Positions 13,535-20,744 of a DNA stretch of 20,744 nt are shown here, piece by piece. The translations under genes were made by a program, and so were the position numbers. Origin of the DNA: Phallusia fumigata. Taxonomy: Eukaryota > Chordata > Ascidiacea > Phlebobranchia > Ascidiidae. The DNA is taken from contig QXVZ01013115.1 in NCBI GenBank assembly GCA_008931825.1, forward strand, positions 1-20,744. The letters run 5' to 3'. Under the pieces are notes generated by a model that did no database searches, was not told the origin of the DNA, and saw only the letters and a list, made by a program, of their open reading frames with translations. How positions within the stretch are numbered: the stretch's first letter is position 1; the number at the start of each line of letters is the position of its first letter.

Positions 13535-14409
13535 AAATTGAGGAATGTTCAACCTCAGCTTTCTCAAAATTTTAGGGCCGGCTTTTCCGACTAGTTAATT
13601 CAAATTTAAAGGATATTTTTTGAGATTGATACTGGCGGTAAAACAGTGCCAAGGAGTTCTGTTCAGAATAGTAACTTTATCTGTATAGCCTCAATGCGCT
13701 TCAGCCCGCTCTAGCGTGGAAACTTTGGTGGGTACTTCTATTTTTGTCCCCCCAATAGTTTTAATTTGAAGGTTTCGAAAACGTGATACGACTATATTTT
13801 ATCAAATAAACCAAAAACTCGAAACCTGTTTTATCTTTTAGGCGGGATTAAAGCTAGTTTGCTGTAGCATTACATGATGTTAGCACATTTTTGAACACTT
13901 TGCAACAGTTATGCGATCGCACAACAGTTTTACGGCGGTTTAGGGCTGCATCAGTCGAAAGGTAATCCATTATTGTTTGTACCTACCTAGGCCAGTTTGG
14001 AGTGCAACTGGTCCAAAGAGACGAGGTTAAAAAAGCCGGTAAAGTTAGCCGTCCATTGATGTTGATGATGGATATAGTGAAGCTGTCATGTCATACATGT
14101 CGAAGCTGACTTGTCGTTTATTGCAGAAGACAGCAGAGCTGAAGGACAGTGCAGGATTTGGGTAGGGCGACCTACCTAATTTGCCTGGCAAACTCCATTT
14201 GGACGATCCAATTCAATCTTACACTCCTAACCGAAAATCAAAACGTTTTTTTGCTGTCAAGCGGGTTTCGCCATCAAACATTTGTGGCTTCATCAGGTTG
14301 GATGCAGACTGGACTTTAGGTTAAGTAAATTAAAAGGCCGATGTTCTTTGGCACCACAATTGGTGTAGCTTAATACGAGGCTAAACACGCCACTAAAGAA
14401 GCCAATAAT
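13535..14409. other. Intergenic stretch, nothing firm
   Basis: No gene is recognised. A small imperfect hairpin at 14265-14296 on the minus strand resembles part of a hammerhead ribozyme core but lacks other required parts. Otherwise I see unique sequence of mixed composition. Confidence 0.4.
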
Positions 14410-14566
14410 CAGTGGTGTAGCGGGATCTTGTAGGCCAGGAGCTTTGGTGGAGTTGCCGAAGCTCTCTGCACACGTCTGCTACTCTCCCCTTTTCGACCCC
14501 AATGATGCATCATTCACTTGTAGAAGTGGCGGATCAGAGGAACGCTCCTGGAGCACTACACCACTG
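14410..14566. mobile_element. Small inverted-repeat element (MITE-like, hAT-type ends)
   Basis: The left end reads CAGTGGTGTAG and the right end is its exact reverse complement, giving an 11-bp terminal inverted repeat. A further inverted CAGGAGC pair lies inside. The element is 157 bp and has no coding capacity. CAGTGG-type ends are common in non-autonomous hAT elements of invertebrates. The flanking octamers, CCAATAAT on the left and CCTTTAAC on the right, agree at only 5 of 8 positions, so the target duplication is either decayed or absent. It sits just past the predicted end of the selenoprotein L transcript. Confidence 0.5.
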
Positions 14567-14633
14567 CCTTTAACAGATACGATAACAACGAGGCCGCCGT
14601 CAGGCAGAGTTGCATATCTGCTTTAAATTAAAT

Positions 14634-14639
14634 TTTATT
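14634..14639 (-). terminator. Poly(A) signal of selenoprotein L (distal)
   Basis: AATAAA on the minus strand, about 490 nt after the stop codon and about 75 nt past the SECIS element. Use of this signal keeps the SECIS in the mRNA, as a selenoprotein message requires. Confidence 0.55.
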
Positions 14640-14711
14640 TGGTGCAACAATTAATGCATATTACTGAAGATTTAACATGACAACAACACAAAGTATCTTA
14701 GCAATAGCAGC

Positions 14712-14786
14712 TATTTCGTGGGGCCACTTCATGTGTTCCAATGCCTATCAAATGGCTTTGTTGAAATACAATCATAAACACGAATA
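14712..14786 (-). promoter_or_regulatory. SECIS element in the 3' UTR of selenoprotein L
   Basis: Read on the minus strand from 14786, the 75 nt fold as a form II SECIS. The basal helix pairs TATTCGTG with CACGAAATA (8 bp, one bulge). The 5' half of the non-Watson-Crick quartet is ATGA (14775-14772) and the 3' half is TGA (14731-14729). Helix 2 pairs TGTATTTC with GGAACACA, with one A-C mismatch and one G-T wobble. The unpaired AA follows at 14762-14761. A mini-stem GCC/GGC closes an eight-base loop. It lies 350 nt after the SelL stop, in the expected place and orientation. The family role is to recruit SBP2 and the Sec-specific elongation factor so that UGA is read as selenocysteine. The fold was made by eye. 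Confidence 0.85.
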
Positions 14787-15007
14787 ACCACTGGTTGTCA
14801 AATTGCGTGTTAAATCGATACAATTTAAAAGGCAAAATATCCTGAAAACCTTTTGAGGTATATTTCCATTTAAGCACTGGAAAAAGAAAGAAAACCTAAA
14901 TAGAAAAATGTATCTTGTCAATACAATAGCGATTTGGGAATGATAAATATGTATTTTCTTCCAAAAACGCCACGATCGAATTATATGCAATTGTGCTTTC
15001 CCTTCGT

Positions 15008-15013
15008 TTTATT
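15008..15013 (-). terminator. Possible proximal poly(A) signal of selenoprotein L
   Basis: AATAAA on the minus strand about 115 nt after the stop codon and upstream of the SECIS. Cleavage here would remove the SECIS and give a message unable to insert selenocysteine. Whether it is used is unknown. Confidence 0.25.
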
Positions 15014-15124
15014 GCACCCTTTTCAACAAAAACAAAGCAAAAAGTATATTTCACTGCAAAAAATAACAAGTGATAAAATCGAGTCATAGATGTTTAAGAA
15101 AGATGGAGGAAATCAACGTTGCAT

Positions 15125-15253
15125 TTACTGCCGATGTTTTTTCAATACTTCTTGAATTTGAAGCATGCTGGGACGATCCGAGGCAGTAGTGCTACGATAA
15201 ATCATGGAATATACAACCTGCTCTCCTTTGGAAACAATAAAATCTCCTCCGAT
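15125..15253 (-). CDS. SelL: SelL coding exon 6 with stop codon
   Basis: 129 nt, 42 codons plus TAA. It codes IGGDFIVSKG, VVYSMIYRS and a C-terminal helix ending KKHRQ. The acceptor is CCACGCAG. The 3' UTR with the SECIS follows without a recognisable further intron. Confidence 0.9.
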   Translation of the reverse strand: MGGDFIVSKGEQVVYSMIYRSTTASDRPSMLQIQEVLKKHRQ

Positions 15254-17856
15254 CTGCGTGGCAAAGATGTTTTTAATGTTAGTATTGTACAGAGCTTCTC
15301 AGACGTGGCAAAATGTGAATTCAGTTTTAACCACAAGCCATGGTGGTTCACGAACATTCCTATTTCAATCGTGTAGGGAACCCCTGGTCGTGTCGTCCTT
15401 TTAAAAGATTTCACTTGACACTAGCCGTAGAACGAAAACGACTGGATTTGACTTGGATTTGTTGCAACAAAGACTTGACCAGAGATTTTGTTCACTGCCA
15501 GTAGCAAAAAATTCGATCACTTACTTGTTGAGGGTCGTCTCTTATATCAACAAATGACTCTGGTATCGGTTCATTACGTGCCATTGCAGAGCCATAATAC
15601 GATAAAGGTTCTGTGTGATATGCCTGTCAAATATGTTAATTGTTATTTACAGTGAAAACACAATGAAGGCACAGTAAATAAGCATCGTTTACTACAAGAT
15701 CTTAAAAAAAGACACCAATTCAGGTAAAACCGTTGCAGAGTTTACTTTTGTTCACATTGGCATGCACTGCGAACTTAGTGCTAAAAATGACAGTCCCGCA
15801 TGGCAAACAGTAATTGTTTGATGCAATTTTGTGTTACTCTTCAATTGGCATGTATAGTAATAATACTTCATAAAAAAACAAAACTCTGCCCTTAGTCTTG
15901 TAAATGACATGAGTGCCATATTACCTTTTGGATTTGTTTTCAACAAGAATTAGTTTAAAACTAGATAGCTCAAAAAAAGGTTCATTGCAAATCATAATTT
16001 TACGTTTTATTGTTTTCAATGAACAAATGGCACACTTAGCATATTTTTCTCATTTAATAAATGGCTAATTAGCCTGGAATGTGGATTAGAAACTAAGAGT
16101 ATCAGGATTTAGGCAGAAAGCATGTAAATCACTTTAATGATACCTTTGCAACAGATCGTGAGAGACCCAATGTTTTATAAAGGCTGCGCCCCTCATCTAT
16201 GTATAACGGAAAAGGGTAATTCATTTTTTCCAACCACTGCTTTGCACCTTCCATTACACCGAACGTAACCAGAACTACAGAGCACTTAAGACTGGCCAGG
16301 TCTTTCTGCAATACAACAATGAAAACCAAATTACAAGTTATTTAACTAAAAACACTAGTATTTTTTGAAGTTTTACACTGGTAGAACGACAAACAGTCTT
16401 GTTAATGAAAACCAATACAGGAAATTTTGGTGCGGTATATAATAGTAGGAAGATTTTTTAGGATAAATGCTTGCTTGATGGTCATATTTTGTATGTTACA
16501 ATTGGTAATACATTCAGCTAAATCATTTAGTAATCAAATAAATCAAATTATTTAGTCTACTTTTTAGCAGTTTTCACTACAGTTTAGAACAGGGCTTCCC
16601 AAACTTCTTGGAAAAATTTTTTTGTGACCCTTAACGTTTAATGGAAAAAAGCAATTCAAAACTAACCATTTGTTGATGGTGTACTACTAGAAAGCAAAAC
16701 TAGAGAGGTGGCGTTCTACCTATTTTCATTCCACATACACTACCACCTCAAAATGATGTTCTCCACATATAACATTTTCGTTATTACATTGGATATATTT
16801 TCAGTACCCACATTACATTGGGTCCCTAATTCCCTTGGCATTTTATAACATGATTGTTTCTGCTAGCATAAACATATGGGTCCCCACACACATGCAATTT
16901 CTGAATAGTAGGGATGTTTTTAGAATGTGATCGGTTTAAAAATCAGTTTTACAAATTTAAAAGTAAAGATTTCCATTTATAATTTAACTAAATCATTTCC
17001 TACATCATGTCAATTTCAATCTCAATGTCNGTTGCGACCCCTACTTTGGGAAGCTCTGGTTTAGAAGATACCTCCTTGCTTAAAGGATATCTTGTCTCAG
17101 TAAGGTACAATATCCACAAAATTTAACAACTTACAAGTAATGTCTTGAGTTCATGTACATGAGTTCGTCAGGGAAGTCATGCAAAATGCCTAAGCAGAAC
17201 AACTAAACAATGGTCATTTCCTGCAGCGAACAAAGTTTTATCATCAAGTTTGCAAGTTTCACCAGATTCCACATTAACAAATTCAAAATCACATGAAAAC
17301 AGGTCTCCTTCATTTAGCACCGGACCTTCAGATATCCCAAGGGCAACTTTGTGGTCAATTTCAACTACAAACTTATTCCACGAGTCCTAACAACAAAACA
17401 CAATGTTACATTAAAAAGTAAAAGAATTGTCACTAATGTTTTCATACATTTTTAAAATATCATAGATTCATAACCAAAAAAAACATATTTCACCTCAAAT
17501 CTGAGAAAATCATCAACAGCATTTTGCAAATCAATGTCTTTGTACAGTTCAATCCACTTGCTTTCAATTGCTTTTCTGTTAGGTAAGTTCGTATCAAGGC
17601 ATAATTGCTTGTATGCACCAAGAAGACCAAGCAAAGTACCTAATTTATTCTCCACAAAGTAAGTTGCTGATGGACCATCTGTAAAAAAAATCAAGCCTAA
17701 CTATAGACACATTTTGTGTGTCAATTATGCTGTATAACTACTAAACATTAAAGCACCCCCAAAAAATGTTCTCCTACCATCTAATGTTTTCTTTGCATTT
17801 TCAAGCACCTTTGTTCCATTTTCTACAAAGGTGTTCAGCGCTTCTAACAGATGCAT
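15125..17856 (-). CDS. SelL: Selenoprotein L, U-x-x-U thioredoxin-fold protein (six coding exons)
   Basis: The joined exons (17856-17778, 17678-17494, 17386-17135, 16305-16144, 15623-15525, 15253-15125) read as 301 residues if two in-frame TGA codons encode selenocysteine at residues 158 and 161. All junctions are GT-AG and keep the frame. Residues 1-88 are a helical N-terminal region. A hydrophobic strand (LVVLLRHF) leads into the U-x-x-U motif and a helix. Further strand-like segments (SVVLVTF, GGDFIVS, VVYSMIY) complete a peroxiredoxin-like thioredoxin fold. SelL is a known family in fish and aquatic invertebrates whose two Sec residues can form a diselenide; its exact substrate is unsettled, so an antioxidant or redox role is inferred. 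The start ATG has A at -3. A SECIS lies downstream at 14712-14786. Frame continuity across six exons argues against a pseudogene. Confidence 0.93.
15525..15623 (-). CDS. SelL: SelL coding exon 5
   Basis: 99 nt, 33 codons, from AYHTEPLSYYG to IRDDPQQ, phase 0 at both ends. The acceptor is GACAG and the donor GTAAGT. The D-D-P-x-Q signature before the next GGDF strand is characteristic of the SelL and AhpC/TSA-like group. Confidence 0.9.
16144..16305 (-). CDS. SelL: SelL coding exon 4
   Basis: 162 nt, 54 codons, phase 0 at both ends. The acceptor is TTGTATTGCAG and the donor GTATCA. It codes the strand SVVLVTFG, then a segment with LEKMNYPFPLYID and LGLSRSVAK that is typical of this peroxiredoxin-like group. 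Confidence 0.93.
16590..17058. mobile_element. Non-autonomous hAT-type MITE in SelL intron 3
   Basis: The element is 469 bp with terminal inverted repeats CAGGGCTTCCCAAA and, reversed from the right end, CAGAGCTTCCCAAA (13 of 14 match). A perfect 8-bp target duplication GTTTAGAA flanks it at 16582-16589 and 17059-17066. The CAGRG...TTCCCAAA ends, subterminal GTGACCC and GCGACCCC words and the 8-bp duplication are hAT hallmarks. It has no coding capacity, so it would depend on a transposase elsewhere. One base, at 17030, is unresolved (N). It makes up more than half of the 829-nt intron. Confidence 0.9.
17135..17386 (-). CDS. SelL: SelL coding exon 3, contains both Sec codons
   Basis: 252 nt, exactly 84 codons, phase 0 at both ends. 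The acceptor is TTGTTAG and the donor GTAAGT. Residues 89-172 include the strand RHFA, then U, L, P, U and the following helix. Read with TGA as stop, the protein would end at residue 157, losing the active site and the rest of the fold. Confidence 0.92.
17168..17179 (-). other. Two selenocysteine (TGA) codons, U-x-x-U motif
   Basis: TGA at 17179-17177 and TGA at 17170-17168 are in frame with one another and with the exon, separated by CTT and CCC (Leu-Pro). The motif follows RHFA, the position at which related AhpC/TSA-like proteins carry C-x-x-C. Confidence 0.92.
17494..17678 (-). CDS. SelL: SelL coding exon 2
   Basis: 185 nt, entered from a T-rich acceptor ending in ACAG and completing an Asp codon. 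It codes the helical N-terminal region to residue 88. The donor is GTGAAA, phase 0, and intron 2 is 107 nt. Confidence 0.88.
17778..17856 (-). CDS. SelL: SelL coding exon 1
   Basis: 79 nt coding residues 1-26 plus one base of codon 27, beginning MHLLEALNTF. The donor is GTAGGAG after phase 1. The 99-nt intron 1 follows. Confidence 0.85.
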
Positions 17857-17895
17857 GTTACATTATCAGGCAAAAGCTTAGCTTATCAACAGCCT
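17857..17895 (-). promoter_or_regulatory. SelL 5' leader with splice acceptor (possible trans-splice site)
   Basis: A strong acceptor, pyrimidine tract TTTTCTCTTTTTAG, ends at 17894, leaving a 37-nt leader before the start ATG. It accepts either a 5' UTR exon from upstream or a spliced leader added in trans. With the TMEM242 stop only about 120 nt further upstream, trans-splicing of a two-gene transcript is the simpler reading in a trans-splicing lineage. Confidence 0.5.
17858..17863 (-). other. Start-stop upstream ORF of SelL (ATG TAA)
   Basis: ATG followed directly by TAA, ending one base before the SelL start codon. The upstream ATG has A at -3. Such minimal elements can stall ribosomes and lower initiation at the main ATG. 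The sequence is certain; the function is inferred. Confidence 0.5.
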
Positions 17896-18018
17896 AAAAA
17901 GAGAAAACCATTACGAAAAATGCAAACAAAGGGACATTATTGACAAATATTGTAACAAATAATGTACATTAAATAGGGAAATGTTGTTGGCACACATCAA
18001 CATGATAGGCAAATTCTG

Positions 18019-18450
18019 CTATTTATGACTATCGTTTTGCTGCTTGACATCTGTTTTACTTTTTGTTCCGAACAAATCATCCCAATCAACATCTTCCCCA
18101 GTAGAATTTTTTCCAGGGGGTATTCTAGGCATTAGACTTTGCATTTTAGCTGTAAATTCAGTTAAATTTCGAACACCCAATAACGCACACACAGTGACAC
18201 AAAACAAGGAAAATCCCCCCACAGAATAAACAGTTGCCCGACCAAGTGCTCTCATGGCCAAACGTCCACCGCTTTCCATGTTCAAATCAGGGGCTTTGCC
18301 ATTGACAATGTCACCAGCATCTGATCGTCTTGACTTTGCAACCATCATTCCGAAACCACTAAGAAATGCAATTCCAGTTGCCCCGAAAATAAATGCTGCA
18401 CTTTGCACAGGAGTTGGACCACTGAGCTTTGGTTTAGTTTTCTCCTCCAT
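18019..18450 (-). CDS. TMEM242: Transmembrane protein 242, ATP synthase rotor assembly factor
   Basis: An uninterrupted frame of 143 residues from an ATG with a strong context (A at -3, G at +4). Two hydrophobic segments, roughly residues 16-40 (from SAAFIFGATG) and 70-92 (VYSVGGFSLFCVTV), form a hairpin in the membrane. The stretch GRLAMRALGRATVYS before the second segment and the tail with FTAKMQSLMPRIP and VDWDDLF match the family. In humans TMEM242 is a mitochondrial inner-membrane protein that, with TMEM70, helps build the c-ring of ATP synthase and contacts complex I assembly factors. Here the coding region has no intron, whereas the human gene is split. SelL lies 162 bp downstream in the same orientation. 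No AATAAA is seen between the two genes. Confidence 0.93.
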   Translation of the reverse strand: MEEKTKPKLSGPTPVQSAAFIFGATGIAFLSGFGMMVAKSRRSDAGDIVNGKAPDLNMESGGRLAMRALGRATVYSVGGFSLFCVTVCALLGVRNLTEFTAKMQSLMPRIPPGKNSTGEDVDWDDLFGTKSKTDVKQQNDSHK

Positions 18451-18452
18451 TT

Positions 18453-18458
18453 TCACAT
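18453..18458 (-). other. Start-stop upstream ORF of TMEM242 (ATG TGA)
   Basis: ATG directly followed by TGA, two bases before the TMEM242 start codon. It lies in the transcript if the TATA-like box at 18515-18522 is used. The arrangement mirrors the one before SelL. Confidence 0.45.
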
Positions 18459-18514
18459 AGGTTCTTCGAAAATCGAGAGCTCAACAGTACATGACAAATG
18501 ATCAATTGGTAAAA

Positions 18515-18522
18515 TATTTATA
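18515..18522 (-). promoter_or_regulatory. TATA-like box upstream of TMEM242
   Basis: TATAAATA on the minus strand, 65 nt before the start codon. Initiation some 30 nt downstream would give a leader of about 35-40 nt. The surroundings are AT-rich, so a chance match is possible. Confidence 0.3.
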
Positions 18523-19538
18523 CAAGTATAGTGATTTCTGTATTTCAATGTTTAGTTGCTTTTAATTAATAACCTAAATATAGTCCATGATATTAAAAAA
18601 GTGGTTTGCTTCACACCAACAGATTACTAAAACATTTGATGTTTTTCAACTTTTACGATATGCACCTTAGTACAAAAAGTTCAACAATACATTGTGAAAA
18701 AGGGCCGTCAGGCAGCTGCAAGCAAGTAACTTAGGAGTTGACTTTATCCGTACATTGCAGAAGTGCAAATAGCCTGGGCTGGTCAGCTGGTACCTAGTTT
18801 TTTTTCAAATTTGACCTTTTTTAATGGTGCTAAAGCTAGTGCTAGAAAATACCCACTGCCATTAGCATGGCTAAGTCTGCCTGTTTGGTACCTCATGAGT
18901 TTGCTTGATATTTGAAATACTGCAGGTAATGTATTTCGAAGGGGTAAATCACATGAACCAGCCTTGAGCTAATAATGGTATTGGGGTTGGATTGCAAACC
19001 TGATTAAACTTGAGAAATTCGAAGAGATATAACTAGTGGTTTGTTGATTTTATTGTTACTGCTGTTCTGGGGCTTCGGCTAAAAATCCTTCTGAAACCCT
19101 AGTCAGTTGCACAAAGCACATCTTAAAAACAGCTCACGTTGCAAATTTACAATGTTTTTCTTTTGGTTGGGTATTTCGGCAAACCAAACTTTGACCTATC
19201 TGCCGCACGTTTCTTGCGCTCTCTGCCACCACCTTAAGTAACCATCGGGGACGTTAGTTTTGTGGTTTTGTATGCTCATAATTGAGCCTATACATTGTCA
19301 CACTTACAGCAACATAACATTAAATCAAAAATTAAAGTTTGACATTACCAGCACTCTACTTCTGACGGCAACGACAATTTCAACACGTCGTTTTGCACAC
19401 ATGACGAATGTGCACGACTGTTTGGCTTTGTTGAAAGCCGTGACAAGTTTGCTTGCACTTTACTCGAATCGTGTCATAAGACTTCCGCTACCAATCACAA
19501 AGAATCGGACTTATTAGTAGTATAATGATTTGACTCGT
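18523..19538. other. Intergenic region between PUM3 and TMEM242
   Basis: No gene is supported. Short plus-strand frames open with non-ATG codons or are unrecognisable. It probably holds TMEM242 upstream control sequence. The 12-base word GCCGTCAGGCAG near 18705 also occurs near 14596, which is within chance expectation. Confidence 0.4.
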
Positions 19539-19566
19539 AAAGCTTACAAAATAAAGCTTACAAAGT
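19539..19566. repeat. 14-bp tandem duplication
   Basis: The unit AAAGCTTACAAAAT at 19539-19552 is followed directly by AAAGCTTACAAAGT, 13 of 14 identical. It lies just past the predicted end of the PUM3 transcript. Confidence 0.85.
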
Positions 19567-19580
19567 ACGCAAAAACGATG

Positions 19581-19586
19581 TTTATT
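19581..19586 (-). terminator. Poly(A) signal of PUM3
   Basis: AATAAA on the minus strand about 95 nt after the PUM3 stop codon. Confidence 0.55.
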
Positions 19587-19680
19587 TCGCCAGGGCGTGC
19601 TGCACTTTCAGCAATCCGAGCTAATTGAACACTGCGCCATGCTCGAGCAATGAAGCACTGACAAAGTCAAAATAGAAAAT

Positions 19681-19810
19681 TCACAAATCCAGTTTTTCCA
19701 GCAGAATTTTCGTAGATTTTACAGACGCATTTCCCTCCAAAGTTGGACGTTGCTTCGTCAAAATATTTTTGCTGGTCGCTGACACCTCTTCGTCATGACT
19801 TTTGATCAGT
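19681..19810 (-). CDS. PUM3: PUM3 last exon with stop codon
   Basis: 130 nt. The acceptor TTTCTCGCAAAAG is somewhat weak, but the phase-2 junction gives a continuous frame ending STKILLEKLDL and TGA, matching the family C-terminus. Confidence 0.85.
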
Positions 19811-20744
19811 CTTTTGCGAGAAACAAATACATAATCTTACTATATTAAACAGTTGCACAACAGATGACTAAACTCACGACAAAAGAATTTGTGTTCCACG
19901 GTTACAAGCACTCCATGAAGCCAAGTTCCTGGCAGCAATACTTTTTAGTAGTTGATTTGAAAACCTTGATTCTGTTAAACGACAAATTTAGTATGGGTAG
20001 AAGTTTTTGAAAAAATATAAGTAAAGCATACTTTACCTGAATTTTCATTATCCAGTTTTGCTTTGGATTCCGCTGTGATGAGCATTTTTATGAGCAAGTG
20101 TCCACATTGGTCCTCAACAATATGAAGCTGCATCAAAAAAATTATGTTTATAATTATAAACCAGCAATACTTGTGTTTTGCAGAGTAACTATGCACATAT
20201 TTGTAGTTCAACAAAGGTGCAATTGTGCTGTCCGGCATGTATATTTGAATTGCCTTTCTCAGGGGTGTTGCTAATCAGAAGCCGAAACACAGTCAATGCT
20301 TACAATGCAATACAACTGGTATTAGGTAAATGACAGATAAATACAAAACAACCATAAATGAATATTGGAGCCCAAAAGTGGTCTTAAAGCAGCCATGCTT
20401 AATAACAATGGCATAGTTATGTATTATTTTCTGAGAAGCTTGTTTCTTTAAGAAACAAATTTACATGTATAATATACCTTTTCATTAGCACCAATTTGGC
20501 CAGGAATAAACTCCAAGTCTGCAATGGACAGAACTCCTTCAATCAGTTTTGAAGTGTCACCATGGCAGCGCAGGATGGCTGTCTCCACAACAACAAACAG
20601 GGATCGGTCAAAAACAAATTCAGGTAGTTTAGGTGCAAGGTTTTCGATAATGCCTGGGGACGCTGCTTCAGATAATTCACGGTATCGCTGCTCCATCGCC
20701 TTTTTACTAAAGAAATTAGGATCATTTGTAAAACTAGAAGGGTG
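19681..20744 (-). CDS. PUM3: Pumilio homologue 3 (Puf-A / KIAA0020), C-terminal part, 5' end off window
   Basis: Four exons (20744-20478 open at the edge, 20127-20037, 19971-19878, 19810-19681) join in frame through GT-AG introns of 350, 65 and 67 nt to give the last 193 residues. They cover the end of the PUF-like repeat region and the CPL domain. Recognisable family landmarks are the helix RYRELSEAASPGIIENLAP, the signature LHIVEDQCGHLLIKML (human has LHI, E, GHL and LKWLI at these places), NLASWSACNRGTQILL and the terminal STKILLEKL. PUM3 is a nucleolar protein that binds nucleic acid without strict sequence preference and acts in ribosome biogenesis; vertebrate PUM3 is also linked to PARP1. 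It is a likely housekeeping gene transcribed separately from TMEM242, whose start is 1.2 kb downstream. Confidence 0.92.
19878..19971 (-). CDS. PUM3: PUM3 CPL-domain exon
   Basis: 94 nt entered at TTTAACAG. It codes ESRFSNQLL through NRGTQILL and ends in phase 2 at donor GTGAGT. Confidence 0.88.
20037..20127 (-). CDS. PUM3: PUM3 CPL-domain exon
   Basis: 91 nt starting LHIVEDQCGHLL after a T-rich acceptor ending GATGCAG. The donor GTAAAG follows phase 1. Confidence 0.92.
20478..20744 (-). CDS. PUM3: PUM3 exon (partial at window edge)
   Basis: 89 codons read without a stop to the right edge, so the acceptor of this exon is outside the window. The ATG at 20696 is internal. The donor is GTATATT after a Lys codon. 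Confidence 0.9.

Noticed and set aside
14265..14296. Minus-strand CTGATGA ... hairpin ... GAAAC, resembling a hammerhead ribozyme core
   Set aside because: There is an unpaired A-C at the position next to the core, and I find no matching third helix or NUH cleavage site close by. It is probably chance or a decayed repeat.
14591..14612. 12-base word shared with 18705, as a possible repeat family
   Set aside because: Several such matches are expected by chance in a window of this size, and the flanks do not agree.
15083..15086. ATGA close to the SelL stop as a SECIS quartet
   Set aside because: The following bases have no complementary strand; the fold at 14712-14786 is far better.
16129..16329. 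SelL exon 4 read as a stand-alone short gene starting MVFIVVLQ
   Set aside because: The first eight residues are intron sequence before the TTGCAG acceptor and the last four are past the donor.

Overview
The window is eukaryotic DNA, most likely from an aquatic invertebrate. A tunicate would fit, but that is an inference. The evidence is spliced genes with GT-AG introns of 65 to 829 bp, TATA and AATAAA signals, hAT-type non-autonomous transposons, and metazoan proteins (TMEM242, PUM3, selenoprotein L). No prokaryotic gene structure is present; the many short open frames in the left two thirds are not supported as genes.

Layout. From 1 to about 14.4 kb I recognise no gene. This stretch is a mosaic: CpG-dense patches (about 7.9-9.05 kb and 13.24-13.50 kb) alternate with AT-rich, CpG-poor DNA (notably 11.85-13.24 kb). 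A small inverted-repeat element lies at 14410-14566. From 14.6 kb to the right edge three genes lie on the minus strand. They are the 3' part of PUM3 (19681-20744, entering from the right edge), an intronless TMEM242 (18019-18450), and a six-exon selenoprotein L gene (15125-17856).

The main discovery is the selenoprotein L gene. Exon 3 carries two in-frame TGA codons separated by two sense codons, giving a U-x-x-U motif where related thioredoxin-fold proteins have C-x-x-C. About 350 nt past the stop codon I can fold a SECIS element with all the expected parts: the ATGA/TGA quartet, the unpaired AA, an apical mini-stem and a basal helix. A polyadenylation signal follows about 75 nt later. A conventional gene caller would stop at the first TGA or split the gene.

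How the genes relate. TMEM242 and SelL are in the same orientation with only 162 bp between stop and start. That gap holds a strong splice acceptor 37 nt before the SelL start and no AATAAA, which is the look of an operon processed by trans-splicing. Both genes also have a minimal start-stop upstream ORF one or two nt before the main ATG. A 469-bp hAT-type MITE with a perfect 8-bp target duplication sits in SelL intron 3. PUM3 is probably an independent unit with its own poly(A) signal.
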